Positions 8,033 through 19,507 of a DNA stretch of 64,000 bases are shown in pieces (within the stretch, counting starts at the first letter, position 1; each line of letters opens with the position of its first letter). The stretch is taken from positions 4,406,501 through 4,470,500 of the forward strand of contig NC_009675.1 of assembly GCF_000017505.1 (NCBI RefSeq), given 5' to 3'. A program made the position numbers and the translations under genes. The DNA is from Anaeromyxobacter sp. Fw109-5. Its GTDB lineage: Bacteria; Myxococcota; Myxococcia; Myxococcales; Anaeromyxobacteraceae. The notes beneath the pieces were generated by a model. The model was not told where the DNA came from, searched no databases, and was given only the letters and a program-made list of their open reading frames with translations.

Positions 8033-8391
8033 CGTTCAGGAACGCGCTCTTGGCCGCGCGGGGGGCGTGATCGCGGAGCTCGGGGTCTTGGTGAACGCGG
8101 ACCGCGAGCTCTCGGGCGCAGCGGTAGACGTCGAGGGACTGAAAGGGAAAGGGTGGCGCAGAGAGAGTGGGAGTGAGAGTGGAGGAAGAGTGAGCTGGAC
8201 CGGGCTTCAGCCGCCGTGACGGGCAAAGCCCGGCGCGGCGGTGATTGAACGGTTCACGACGTCGCGGTCGGGGTCGAAGTCGAGGCCCTTCGACTTCGCG
8301 CCGCGGCTGACGCCCCGTCGCTACTCTCAGGTTGCCGGCCTCAGGAGATCCCGCGGGTCTCGGTCGAGGTCGCGCTCGAGGTCGCGGTGTC
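8033..8391. other. Intergenic, degenerate repeat sequence
   Basis: No credible gene is seen. 8145-8195 is purine-rich (GAGAGTGGGAGTGAGAG type). 8263-8395 holds GGTCGS/GAGGTCGAG hexamers interrupted at about 8283-8360 by a decayed copy of the REP-like element, including the CAGGAGATCC block also present in the 81-bp unit at 38278-38528. Confidence 0.6.
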
Positions 8392-8886
8392 TCAGCCGAG
8401 CGGCGGCTGGAGCGGCTTCACCATCCGGATGGCGTCCCAGCGCTCGCCGCTGCGTCGCGGATACGCGCGCCGCAAGACGCCCCGCTCCTCGAAGCCGTGC
8501 TTCCGGTACAGCGCGACCGCGCCCGTGTTGTGCGGGAAGACGTGGAGCACCACCTCGCGCGCGCCGATGCCGCGCGCCCAGGCGACGCAGGCGTCGAGCA
8601 GCGCGTCGCCGACGCCGCGCCGGCGGTGACCCTCCGCGACCAGCATGCCGAGCTCGGGCGAGGAGCGGCCCACCATCGCGGCGAGCCCGAGGGGCCCCGT
8701 CCCGTCGTCCTCCTCGGCGAGCAGCAGCGTCCCCTCGCCGGTCTCGACGAGGGCGCGCCAGCGGGCGGACACCTCGCGGCGATCGATGGGCGGCTCCGTG
8801 GCGAGCCAGCGCCCCTCCCGCGCGACCGCCTCGAAAAGGTCGAGGCAGCCCGCGAGATCCACGTCCGTCAGGGGCCGCACGCGCAC
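8392..8886 (-). CDS. GNAT-family N-acetyltransferase
   Basis: This is a GCN5-related acetyltransferase of 164 residues from GTG 8886. The acetyl-CoA binding motif A is GMLVAEGHRRRGVGDALLDA, with the R/Q-x-x-G-x-G/A pyrophosphate loop (HRRRGVG). The C-terminal motif B, VVLHVFPHNTGAVALYRKHGFEERG, is also clear. The substrate cannot be told; the fold is used for small amines, antibiotics and protein N-termini. An in-frame ATG at 8955 exists, but the extra N-terminus is Arg/Ala filler. The GTG is preferred because the domain starts there and a TAGCGT hexamer lies 7 nt upstream. It is convergent with nothing obvious and divergent from the methyltransferase at 8982. Confidence 0.85.
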   Translation of the reverse strand: MRVRPLTDVDLAGCLDLFEAVAREGRWLATEPPIDRREVSARWRALVETGEGTLLLAEEDDGTGPLGLAAMVGRSSPELGMLVAEGHRRRGVGDALLDACVAWARGIGAREVVLHVFPHNTGAVALYRKHGFEERGVLRRAYPRRSGERWDAIRMVKPLQPPLG

Positions 8887-8893
8887 CCGAGAG

Positions 8894-8899
8894 ACGCTA
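8894..8899 (-). promoter_or_regulatory. TAGCGT -10-like box, 7 nt before the GNAT GTG
   Basis: TANNNT placed so that transcription would begin at or next to the GTG at 8886. There is no Shine-Dalgarno. Candidate leaderless start. Confidence 0.4.
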
Positions 8900-8968
8900 G
8901 CACGCGCTGCCCGTGTGCGCGCGCGGCGCACCCGGGGGCGGCCGCTCCCCGCCATGGGCGTTTCGGCT

Positions 8969-8974
8969 TAGGGT
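8969..8974 (+). promoter_or_regulatory. TAGGGT -10-like box, 7 nt before the methyltransferase ATG
   Basis: TANNNT hexamer ending 7 nt before ATG 8982, with only weak purines between. Candidate leaderless promoter. Confidence 0.4.
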
Positions 8975-8981
8975 AGGGCGG

Positions 8982-9611
8982 ATGAGCGCGCCCAATCCGT
9001 GGACCGTCGTGCAGGCCGCCGACTACGAGCGGCACATGGGGCCGGAGGGCCTCGACCAGCGCGGCGCGCTCGCCGCCATCTTCCAGGAGACCTACCTCGC
9101 GGCGCAGCCGGGACGGCTGCTCGTCCTCGGCTGCGGGGCCGGCAACGGCCTCGAGCACGTCGATCCCTCCGTCACGGCGCGCGTGGTGGGCGTGGACGTG
9201 AACCTGCAGTACCTCGGGATCGCCCGGCAGCGCTTCTTCCACCTCGGGCCGAGGCTGGAGCTCTACTGCGCCGAGGCGGAGCGGTTCCGCGCCGCGCCCG
9301 GCGCGTTCGACCTGGTGCACGTGCCGCTCCTCCTCGAGTACGTCTTCGCGGAGGTGCTCGTCCGCCGCGTCGCGGAGTGGCTCGCGGAGGGCGGGAGCTG
9401 CACGACGATCGTGGAGCTGCCCGGCGGGGACGGTCCGGAGGCGCCGTCGAAGGCGCTGCGGCTCATCGAGCGGGCGAAGCGGCGCGTGCCGCCGGCCGAG
9501 CTGGAGCAGCTCTTCGAGCACTACGGGCTCCCGCTGCGGCGGGAGCGGACCGTCCCCCTCTCGCACGGACACCGCTTCTGGGTGGGCTCGTTCGGACGGC
9601 CGCTGAAATAG
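8982..9611 (+). CDS. Class I SAM-dependent methyltransferase
   Basis: A 209-residue Rossmann-type methyltransferase. Motif I is LLVLGCGAGNGLEHV at about residues 46-60. VVGVDVNLQYLGIARQRF gives the acidic residue that binds the ribose of SAM, and FDLVHVPLLLEYV corresponds to motif IV. The N-terminus (MSAPNPWTVVQAADYERHMG) resembles proteins annotated as SAM-dependent methyltransferases of unknown substrate. An upstream in-frame ATG (8913) overlaps the divergent GNAT leader and adds unrelated residues. The ATG at 8982 is preferred because the TAGGGT box sits 7 nt before it. The substrate is unknown. It is followed after 46 bp by a PspC-domain gene with a good RBS. Confidence 0.85.
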   Translation: MSAPNPWTVVQAADYERHMGPEGLDQRGALAAIFQETYLAAQPGRLLVLGCGAGNGLEHVDPSVTARVVGVDVNLQYLGIARQRFFHLGPRLELYCAEAERFRAAPGAFDLVHVPLLLEYVFAEVLVRRVAEWLAEGGSCTTIVELPGGDGPEAPSKALRLIERAKRRVPPAELEQLFEHYGLPLRRERTVPLSHGHRFWVGSFGRPLK

Positions 9612-9657
9612 CCGTCCGCGGGCGGCGTAGCATCGTCCGAGGAGGAGACCCGCCCAG

Positions 9658-9984
9658 ATGATCTGCCCCTACTGCCGAACCGAGAACCTGCCCGGCGCCA
9701 CCCGCTGCGCCGCCTGCACGAGCTGGATGGTCGAGCGGCCGCCGACGCGCGACTGGATGCGCGCGCGGGAGGGCCGGATCATCGCCGGCGTGTCGCGCGG
9801 CCTCGCGAACCGCTTCGGCGTGCCCTGCGCCGCGGTGCGGCTGGTGTTCCTGCTCTCGATCCTGTTCGGCGGGTGGGGGATCCTCGCGTACGTCGCGCTC
9901 TGGATCGCCATGCCGCTCGAGCCGCTCGCGCTGCCGCCCGCGACCATCGAGCGGAGGGAGCCGGAGGCGGTGCAGCGGGGGTGA
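9658..9984 (+). CDS. Zinc-ribbon plus PspC-domain membrane protein
   Basis: This 108-residue protein begins with a zinc ribbon (CPYC at residues 3-6 and CAAC at 17-20) and continues with a PspC domain (about 33-90: REGRIIAGVSRGLANRFGVP, then VRLVFLLSILFGGWGILAYVALWIAMP). PspC domains are membrane-embedded and are known from the phage-shock envelope stress response. The zinc ribbon suggests an added binding role at the cytoplasmic face. An RBS GGAGGAG lies about 10 nt upstream of the ATG. No other psp genes are nearby, so a link to the classical Psp response cannot be claimed. The sequence after the stop is hexamer repeat. Confidence 0.88.
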   Translation: MICPYCRTENLPGATRCAACTSWMVERPPTRDWMRAREGRIIAGVSRGLANRFGVPCAAVRLVFLLSILFGGWGILAYVALWIAMPLEPLALPPATIERREPEAVQRG

Positions 9985-10025
9985 GGGAGAGGGCGGGTCG
10001 GTGGCGGATGGCGGGTGGCGGGTGA

Positions 10026-10083
10026 TCGCGACCCCGAACTCGACCGCGACCCCGACCGCGACCCCGACCCCGACCCCGACGCC
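10026..10083. repeat. GACCCC/GACCGC hexamer array (reverse orientation)
   Basis: About ten tandem hexamers of the GGTCGS family on the minus strand, just after the PspC gene. The rest of 9985-10276 shows no gene: a GGCGGGT-rich stretch precedes the array and a plain GC-rich spacer follows. Confidence 0.85.
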
Positions 10084-10276
10084 GTCATTCGTCACATCGG
10101 CTCGCGCTGGACTCGGGACGAGGTGCCGACCGCGCGCCCGCGGTGGGCACGCGCGAGGGAGCAGCACGAGCGAGGGAAAGCGGCTACGCGGGGGCCGGAG
10201 GGGCGGCGTCGCCGCGCATCCGCCGCGTCGCCGGAAGGCGCTGCGGCCGGACTTGCTCCCGTTCCGCCGACCGCGG

Positions 10277-11494
10277 TCACGTTGCCCACAAGCCCTGCTG
10301 AATGGCAGCTGGCGCGGTGCCGGCATGCCCCGTCCGCTCGGAGACGCTCTCACGCCGGAAACGATCCATGTGCTCGCGCCCGTAGGTCCGCTCGGCATGC
10401 AACATGTTGTGCGACTTGCAAGCGACCCGAAGATTGTCGACCGTCGAGGGTCCGCCCAGGGCCTGCGGGTGGATGTGGTCGAGCTCCAGCTGCCAGCGGC
10501 TGTTGCAGCGCCGCCCGTCCGGAGCGACCCAGGCGCAGCGTCCGCCGTCGCGCTTCCAGACCTCGCGCCGCACTATCGCCGGGATCGTGCTCGTGGGCGC
10601 GGCGGGCTCGGCAGAGGGCCGTGGGTCCCGGTCCGCCTTCCGCTGACGCTGCAGCTGCGGCGCGACCGCGCCCTTGCGCTTGCCGTGCGTCTCGATGGCG
10701 CAGCGGATGGCCTCGCGGAGCACCGCCGCGAGATCGCCGTCCGGGATCTTGTGCGAGAGCAGCGCGGTGAGCGTCTCGAGGTCCTCCTTGCAGGACGCGT
10801 CGATGGTGACCCGCTGCGACCAGCCGCTCTCGCTCACGGCGCGGGTCTCCGCCCGCGTCTTCGGGCGGGGAACGTCGGGCAGCGCGGAGACCGTGGGCGG
10901 CAGCGACCCACCAGCCGCCGCCGGCGCGGGGATCGCCTCCTGCGGCTCGGCAGGTCCGTCATCCACTGCCGCCAGCGGCAGCGCCGGCGCGCTCGCGGCT
11001 GCAGCGCGGTCGGGCAGCTTGCGCAGGCCCGCCCGCGGAGCGGTGCGCGCCTGGAGCGAGGCGACGAGGTGATCCACCTCCGCCTTGGTGCGGTACGCGG
11101 CCCGGGCGACGAGGTCGGGCAGATTCTCCTCGGTCAGCACCTGGCCGAGCAGCTGGACGGTGGAGATGCAAAGGCGGCCATCCCGAAGCGCGCCCTCGAG
11201 GCTGGGGAACCGGCGCAGCACCCGCATCGCCTGGATGCGTCGCCCGGCCGCGCCCTCGCGCAGGTGGAGCACCTCCAGGCAATACCCCCAAACGCACCAG
11301 GATCGCGCCTGCGCCGTTTTCCGTCCCCGCCCCTTCGCCGTCCACGCGGCGCGCGGGACGCGCAATGCGTGCCCTGCCTGCGCTCGCGAGGAGCGTGCTC
11401 CCGACGCGCCGAAGACGTGCGAACGCGCGTCGCGGCGAACCACGTCAAGAGGGCAACGTTCACCCACCGCAACTGGGACTCGCGTGTCTCGCAA
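10277..11494 (-). CDS. HNH endonuclease (DUF222-like N-terminal region), diverged N-terminus
   Basis: The 405-residue ORF ends in a clear HNH nuclease module: CAWVAPDGRRC, then WQLELDHIHPQALGG and NLRVACKSHNMLHAER give the metal-binding His/Asn/His set at about residues 315-375. The middle part (GYCLEVLHLREGAAGRRIQA, FPSLEGALRDGRLCISTVQL, LTEENLPDLVARAAYRTKAE) matches the helical region of the large family of HNH proteins common in myxobacteria. The first ~60 residues do not resemble that family, so the N-terminus is probably truncated or the true start is internal. Such genes are abundant, often decayed and of unknown role. Location beside hexamer arrays marks this as accessory DNA. Confidence 0.75.
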   Translation of the reverse strand: MRDTRVPVAVGERCPLDVVRRDARSHVFGASGARSSRAQAGHALRVPRAAWTAKGRGRKTAQARSWCVWGYCLEVLHLREGAAGRRIQAMRVLRRFPSLEGALRDGRLCISTVQLLGQVLTEENLPDLVARAAYRTKAEVDHLVASLQARTAPRAGLRKLPDRAAAASAPALPLAAVDDGPAEPQEAIPAPAAAGGSLPPTVSALPDVPRPKTRAETRAVSESGWSQRVTIDASCKEDLETLTALLSHKIPDGDLAAVLREAIRCAIETHGKRKGAVAPQLQRQRKADRDPRPSAEPAAPTSTIPAIVRREVWKRDGGRCAWVAPDGRRCNSRWQLELDHIHPQALGGPSTVDNLRVACKSHNMLHAERTYGREHMDRFRRESVSERTGHAGTAPAAIQQGLWAT

Positions 11495-11772
11495 GAGCTA
11501 TCGCTGGAAACAGCAAGAACTATGAGTGAATTCCGCCGTCGGCCGAGCGTGCGCGCAACTTCCTCGGACCTGCTCTGCCCGCTGCCCAGTCACCGCGCCG
11601 ACGCCGGTGAAGACGCACCGCGTGATGGGCACAGGCGCGCCGGGAACCGAGTGCCTCTCCCCTCGATGCCCGAGCCCCGTCCGCGTACGGGCGACGGCAC
11701 CCGACCTGCCCGCATGCGTGTGCTGTTGCCGTGGGATGTGATGAATCGAGAGACCCCGACCCCGACCCGTCG
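11495..11772. other. Intergenic, short hexamer array at its right end
   Basis: No gene or convincing promoter is seen. GACCCC hexamers at 11751-11772 belong to the dispersed hexamer family and lie immediately after the pncB stop. Confidence 0.5.
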
Positions 11773-13248
11773 TCAGACGTCCACGCCCCGCGCCTCGAGC
11801 ACCAGCCGGGCGCGCATCTCGTGCAGCCCGCGCTCGAGGCCGACCGGGAACTGGTGCGGGTTCATGAACCGCTTCACGCCGGCGTGGAAGCGCCCGAGCT
11901 GCGCGGCGGTCCGGGCACGGACGTCGGGCAGGGGTGGCGGATCGTAGACGCGGCGGCCGCGCCGGAACACGGGGACGAGCAGATCCTCGCCGGCCAGGTC
12001 GGCCTCGAGCTCCTTGCGGCGGAGCGGGTCGAGCGGATCGAGGATCACACAGGGCGCGGGAATCCCGACCCCCTCCTCGTAGATGGCGTCGGCGACGAAC
12101 TCGCCCCCGCGCAGGAAGCGCCGGACCTGGAGCACGCCAGGGATGTTCGTCTTGGCGGTCTGGTCGGAGACCTTCACGCGCGGCTGCCACCTCCCCTCCG
12201 GACCGTCGCGAACCGCCCCGAGCTTGTACACGCCCCCCAGCGCGCCATCGCCCATGCCGGTGACGAGGCGCGTGCCGACGCCCCACATCGAGATGGTCGC
12301 GCCCTGGTCCTTGAGGCTCTGGATGACGTGCTCGTCGAGCTCGTTCGAGGCGAGGATGACCGCCTTCGGGAACCCGGCGTCGTCGAGCTTCCTGCGCGCC
12401 TGGACCGACAGCCAGGCGAGGTCGCCCGAGTCGAGCCGGATGCCGACCATCTCCTTGCCCTGCGAGCGCAGCCAGCGCCCCGCCTCGATGGCGTGGTCGA
12501 TCCCGGAGAGCGTGCCGTACGTGTCGACGAGGAACACGCAGTTGGCGGGGAGCGCGCGGGCGTAGGCCATGAACGCCTCCCGCTCGTCGCCGTGGAGCAT
12601 GACCCAGCTGTGCGCGTGCGTGCCGCGCACGGGGATCCCGTAGAGCCGCCCGGCGAGCGTGTTGGAGGTCGCGGCGCAGCCGCCCACGTACGCGGCGCGG
12701 CTCGCGGCCAGGCCGCCGTCGATGCCCTGCGCCCGGCGCAGGCCGAACTCGATCACCGGCTCGCCGCGCGCCGCGAGGCAGACGCGGGCGGCCTTGGTGG
12801 CGACGAGGGTCTGGAAGTTCACGATCGCGAGCAGCGCCGTCTCGAGGATCATCGCGGGGACGATGGGGCCCGCGACCCGCACCAGCGGCTCGTGCGGGAA
12901 CACGACCGTCCCCTCCGGCATCGCGTCCACGTCGACGTCGAGCTCCAGCGCCGCCAGGGCGTCGAGGAAGCCGCGCTCGAAGAGGGTCTGCCCGTCGATC
13001 CCCTTCTGCGCTCCCAGGAAGGCCAGGTCCTCCGCGTCGAAGCGAAGGTGCTGCACGAAGTCGACGACGTGCTCGAGCCCGGCCGCCACGCTGAAGCCGC
13101 CGGCGAACGGGTTCTTGCGGAACGAGAGGGTGAAGCAGGCCTCCTTGCGCGTGAGGCCGCTCTTCCACGCGGCGTACGCCATCGTCAGCTCGTAGAAATC
13201 GGTGAGCAGGGCGAGCGACGGGCGGTAGAGCTGCGAGGGGACGGGCAT
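11773..13248 (-). CDS. pncB: Nicotinate phosphoribosyltransferase
   Basis: The enzyme makes nicotinate mononucleotide from nicotinate, PRPP and ATP, the entry step of the Preiss-Handler NAD salvage pathway in the cytosol. The 491-residue length is normal for the bacterial/eukaryotic long form. Typical segments are ALLTDFYELTMAYAAWKSG at the N-terminus, RKNPFAGGFSVAAGLEH, GTHAHSWVMLHGDEREAF (containing the phosphorylated-His region), LVDTYGTLSG and GIRLDSGDLAWLS, and the phosphate-binding region near SNELDE and ISMWGVGTRL. The gene stands alone; the divergent region to acnA (13249-13461, 213 bp) shows no clear promoter motif. Alternative family members (NAMPT) lack this layout, so confidence is high. 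Confidence 0.95.
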   Translation of the reverse strand: MPVPSQLYRPSLALLTDFYELTMAYAAWKSGLTRKEACFTLSFRKNPFAGGFSVAAGLEHVVDFVQHLRFDAEDLAFLGAQKGIDGQTLFERGFLDALAALELDVDVDAMPEGTVVFPHEPLVRVAGPIVPAMILETALLAIVNFQTLVATKAARVCLAARGEPVIEFGLRRAQGIDGGLAASRAAYVGGCAATSNTLAGRLYGIPVRGTHAHSWVMLHGDEREAFMAYARALPANCVFLVDTYGTLSGIDHAIEAGRWLRSQGKEMVGIRLDSGDLAWLSVQARRKLDDAGFPKAVILASNELDEHVIQSLKDQGATISMWGVGTRLVTGMGDGALGGVYKLGAVRDGPEGRWQPRVKVSDQTAKTNIPGVLQVRRFLRGGEFVADAIYEEGVGIPAPCVILDPLDPLRRKELEADLAGEDLLVPVFRRGRRVYDPPPLPDVRARTAAQLGRFHAGVKRFMNPHQFPVGLERGLHEMRARLVLEARGVDV

Positions 13249-13461
13249 CGGGCCTCCGGGGACTCGATCTTGTAGCGCGGCGCGCGCCGGCGGTCTGCGG
13301 CTCCGCGGCGCAGCACCCGAGTCGCCGCTTGAACCCGGGCCGCACGCGCCTATGAACGTTGCACACCCTAGAGCCCGGCGGGACGTGACCGCCCCCCGGC
13401 CACCGGCTCCCGCCGGCGCATCCGATCAGACGGCGCCGGCGCGAGCAGAGGCGAGGACTCC

Positions 13462-16317
<2,856 letters not shown>

Positions 16318-16394
16318 GGGCGAGACGTGCGCCCATGTGCGCGCCGCGCCGTCTTCTTGCACCCCGGCCGCGGGACGGCGTAGAAGCGCGGGGC

Positions 16395-16703
16395 ATGACG
16401 CTCCACGTCGCCCTCGCCGTCTCGGCGCTCGCCGCCTCCGTGCTGCTCGTCGCCTCGTCGCAGCAGCGCGTGCTTCCGGTGATCGCCCTCGTGGCCGCCG
16501 CGGTCGAGACCGCCGTCGCCTTCGGCTACCTGCGCGTCGCCATCAACGGCGTTCCGCTGGGGCTCCTGCTCGGGCTGGCGCTCGCGCTCCCCGGCCTCGT
16601 CGGGTGGCTGCGCGCGACGGCCAAGGGCCCCATCTCCGCCGCCGCGGTCCTGGCCTTCACGGGCGTGCTGCAGGTCGCGGTGTACGTGGGCGCGCGGCTC
16701 TGA
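16395..16703 (+). CDS. Small membrane protein, unknown function
   Basis: A 102-residue protein consisting almost entirely of four hydrophobic helices: an N-terminal segment (ALAVSALAASVLLVAS), VLPVIALVAAAVETAVAF, LGLLLGLALALPGLVGWL and AAAVLAFTGVLQVAVYVG. No motif or conserved polar residue points to a function. It starts at ATG 16395, 77 bp after acnA, with little Shine-Dalgarno signal. It converges with the histidine kinase gene ending at 16743. Codon use is the same as its neighbours, so it is probably a real gene rather than a chance ORF. Confidence 0.65.
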   Translation: MTLHVALAVSALAASVLLVASSQQRVLPVIALVAAAVETAVAFGYLRVAINGVPLGLLLGLALALPGLVGWLRATAKGPISAAAVLAFTGVLQVAVYVGARL

Positions 16704-16742
16704 TCGCGGTCACCGGCGCGGCTCGTCCCCGCCGCGTCCGGA

Positions 16743-18920
16743 TCACCCCGCCGCGAGCGCGTCCTCGCCGCCCTGCTGCGGCGCGCCGGGGGCGGCGGCC
16801 GGAACCGGGCCCGACGCCGGGCGGGCTCCACCGCCGCCGCGACCGTCGCGCAGCAGGCCGGCGATCGTGGCGTGCAGGGTGGTCGGGTCGACCGGCTTGG
16901 CGAGGTGGGCGTCGAACCCCGCCGAGAGCGCGCGCTGGCGATCCTCCGGCCGTGCGAACGCCGTCAGCGCCGCCACGGGCACGGGCCGCTCGCCGCGGGC
17001 GGCCTCGAGCCGCCGCAGCTCGCGCACGAACGAGAAGCCGTCCTCGCCGGGCATCGCGATGTCGGAGACGATGAGGTCCGGCGGCTCCCGCGCGATGGCC
17101 TCGAGCGCCTCCCGCACCGACGCCGCCCCCACCGCCTGGGCGCCCCACGAGGTGAGCAGCTGCAGCAGCACGTCCCGGGAGTCCCCCTCGTCGTCGACCA
17201 CCAGGACGCGCGCGCCGCCGAGCTCCCGCCGCGTCCCGGCGACCACGGGCGCGAGCGCGGGGGTGCGGGCGGTCTCCGGGACCAGGACGCGGAAGGTGGA
17301 GCCGCGCCCGGGGCCGTCGCTCTCCGCGTGGATCGTGCCTCCGTGCAGCGCGACGAGCTGCTTGGTGATCGCCAGGCCGAGCCCGAGGCCCCCGTGGCGC
17401 CGCACGGAGGAGCCCTCCGCCTGGACGAAGGGATCGAACATTATCGGGAGGAAGTCGCGCGACATCCCGACGCCGGTGTCCTTCACCTCGAGCACCGCGG
17501 CGCCCCCCTCCCGCCCGAGGCGGACGTCGACGCTGCCGCCCGGGGGGGTGAACTTCACCGCGTTCGAGACGAGGTTCCACGCCACCTGCCGCAGGCGGCC
17601 CGCGTCGCCCACGACGCGGGGCAGCTCCGGCCCCGCCGAGCGGGAGATCGCGACGCCCTTCGCGCGCGCCGCGGCGCGCACCGCCTCGATGGCGTCGTCG
17701 ACGACCGCGAGGAGGTCCACGTCCGCGTGCTCCACCTCGATCCTGCCGGCCGCGATGCGCGACATGTCGAGCAGGTCCGAGACGAGCTGCGCGAGCGTGC
17801 GCCCGTTACGGTCGATCACGGCGAGGCCGCGCGCGAGCCGCTCCGGATCGCCCCCGGCGTCGCGCAGGAGGCCGGACCAGCCCAGGATGGCGTTGAGGGG
17901 GGTGCGCAGCTCGTGCGAGAGCGTCGCGAGGAACTCGTCCTTCGCGCGATTCGCCGACTCGGCGTGCGCCCGCGCGTCCTGCTCGCGCCGCAGCGCGTGG
18001 GCGAGCTCCTCGCGCGAGGCGGCGCGCTCCTGCTGCGCCCGGATCTTCCCCGCCTCCATCCGGTCGATCGCCACCGCGTCCCGGAGCACCAGCACGACGA
18101 ACAGCAGCGAGAGGACCACCACGAGCAGCGAGACGGCGAGCCCGCCGCCCTCGCCGGCGTCGGCCACCGCGAGGCTGGCGCCGCCGAGCAGCACCGGCAG
18201 CAGCAGGACGTACACGAGCAGCCGTCGCGCGAGCGCGCTCCCGGCGCCGGTGGAGGCGACGTTCGCGACGAACCCGCGATCGGGCCGGGCGCAGAGCAGC
18301 CCCACGTCCAGCGCGAGCAGCGACAGCGCCGTCGGGAAGGCGATCCCCGTGACGGTGGCCTGGCCGTAGAGCAGCGTGACGCCGTAGACGTGGCCCACGA
18401 CGCCGAGGAGCCCGAGGGCCGTCGCCGCGACGGCGAGCACCTGCGCGAGCCACGCGAAGCGGCGGCGCGCGTCGAGGCCGATGAGGACCGCGCCCACGAT
18501 GAGCATGTTCAGCGCCGCCGGTGGTCCCGGCCTTCCTGGGCTCGTGACGGCGGCGCTGGGGGTGAGCGCCGGCACGAGCAGCCGGTCGATCCCGAGATCC
18601 AGGCCCGTGAGGTGCTGGAACAGGGTCGCGGCCCCGAGCGCCGCCACCCCGGCGCCGATGACGCGAGAGCCGATGCGGGCCCACCGCATGGGGAGCCCGG
18701 CGAGCAGGAGGCCGACCGCAGCGGCGAGGACGCCGCTCGCGGCGTTCGGCTGCATCTCGATGGCCCTGCCGAACGAACGGAGCAACGGGGTCCCGAGAGG
18801 GTAGCTCGCGAGGGCGACGACACCAATCAGGGCCGCGATCGCCGCCGCGACCCGCGACACCTGGTGCATCCGCGCCACCGCTCCTCGATCGAGCAGCGGG
18901 ATGTCCCTCGATCCGTCCAT
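16743..18920 (-). CDS. Membrane hybrid sensor histidine kinase with C-terminal receiver
   Basis: This 725-residue two-component protein has an N-terminal membrane region of about seven or eight helices (residues 15-285) with no periplasmic sensor domain, then a coiled linker. A HisKA domain follows with SHELRTPLNAILGW (phospho-acceptor His336). The HATPase domain has NLVSNAVKFTPPGG (N box), VKDTGVGM (G1) and HGGLGLGLAITKQL (G2). The C-terminal receiver has phospho-acceptor Asp620 in LIVSDIAMPGEDGF and the conserved Lys in HLAKPVD. No partner response regulator lies next to it, so output must come from a distant regulator or phosphotransfer protein. The signal is unknown; integral-membrane sensing or membrane anchoring is inferred. 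Confidence 0.92.
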   Translation of the reverse strand: MDGSRDIPLLDRGAVARMHQVSRVAAAIAALIGVVALASYPLGTPLLRSFGRAIEMQPNAASGVLAAAVGLLLAGLPMRWARIGSRVIGAGVAALGAATLFQHLTGLDLGIDRLLVPALTPSAAVTSPGRPGPPAALNMLIVGAVLIGLDARRRFAWLAQVLAVAATALGLLGVVGHVYGVTLLYGQATVTGIAFPTALSLLALDVGLLCARPDRGFVANVASTGAGSALARRLLVYVLLLPVLLGGASLAVADAGEGGGLAVSLLVVVLSLLFVVLVLRDAVAIDRMEAGKIRAQQERAASREELAHALRREQDARAHAESANRAKDEFLATLSHELRTPLNAILGWSGLLRDAGGDPERLARGLAVIDRNGRTLAQLVSDLLDMSRIAAGRIEVEHADVDLLAVVDDAIEAVRAAARAKGVAISRSAGPELPRVVGDAGRLRQVAWNLVSNAVKFTPPGGSVDVRLGREGGAAVLEVKDTGVGMSRDFLPIMFDPFVQAEGSSVRRHGGLGLGLAITKQLVALHGGTIHAESDGPGRGSTFRVLVPETARTPALAPVVAGTRRELGGARVLVVDDEGDSRDVLLQLLTSWGAQAVGAASVREALEAIAREPPDLIVSDIAMPGEDGFSFVRELRRLEAARGERPVPVAALTAFARPEDRQRALSAGFDAHLAKPVDPTTLHATIAGLLRDGRGGGGARPASGPVPAAAPGAPQQGGEDALAAG

Positions 18921-19018
18921 CCGAACCCTTGCGGGAAGCTAGGGTCGAAGAGAGATCGGCGCCATGTATGCGATCGGGCGGTCGCGTGCTCCCTATGGGG
19001 CCGCGCCGCCGCCGGCGC

Positions 19019-19402
19019 CTACAGCGCCAGCGCCGTCAACACGAGGGTGGCGAGGAGGAGCATCGCGATCCACACGAGCATCGGCGAACGCTCGATCGCA
19101 GGGGCGGGCGGCACGAGGTCCTCGTCCGCCTCGCTCGTGGGGAGCTCGCCGCCCGGGCTCGCCAGGATCTCGCGCGCGCGGCACAGATCGCTCGCCGGTA
19201 CGAGGACGCGAACCGCTTGCCCCGCTCCCGGCAGGAGGGCGGCGTCGATCCCGTCCAGCACCGCCGCGGCGATGCCATCGGCCTCGAGCATCCCGCGGAC
19301 GAGCTCCGCGTCGGCGAGGCTTCCGAACACCGCGACGGTCCGATATTCCGGCGAGTGCTGCTCGGGCACTTCGCTCCCCCGGTGCGCCATGCTCGCATCC
19401 AC
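19019..19402 (-). CDS. DUF2007-type protein with C-terminal membrane anchor
   Basis: A 127-residue protein. Residues about 20-80 (YRTVAVFGSLADAELVRGML, then EADGIAAAVLDGIDAALLPG and AVRVLVPASDLCRAREIL) match the DUF2007 'putative signal transducing protein' domain, a small ferredoxin-like fold of unknown role. The C-terminus has one transmembrane helix (SPMLVWIAMLLLATLVLTALAL), so the domain is tethered to the membrane. The start may be the Met at residue 5 (MAHRGSEV). It lies upstream of and codirectional with the histidine kinase, with about 100 bp between; a shared transcript is possible but not shown. Confidence 0.75.
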   Translation of the reverse strand: MDASMAHRGSEVPEQHSPEYRTVAVFGSLADAELVRGMLEADGIAAAVLDGIDAALLPGAGQAVRVLVPASDLCRAREILASPGGELPTSEADEDLVPPAPAIERSPMLVWIAMLLLATLVLTALAL

Positions 19403-19507
19403 CGCGGCAGTGGTCCAGTGCGCGCCGTCGGCTGTCAGAGGGGGCCGCTAGGGTCCGCGGCCGGCCGTCCCCAGGCGGCCGGCATAGTGGCAGGAGGTCC
19501 TGAAGAG

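Noticed and set aside
10005-10276. Coding frames at 10001-11947 (+) and 10015-10770 (+)
   Set aside because: They run through hexamer repeats and antisense to the HNH gene; no domain.
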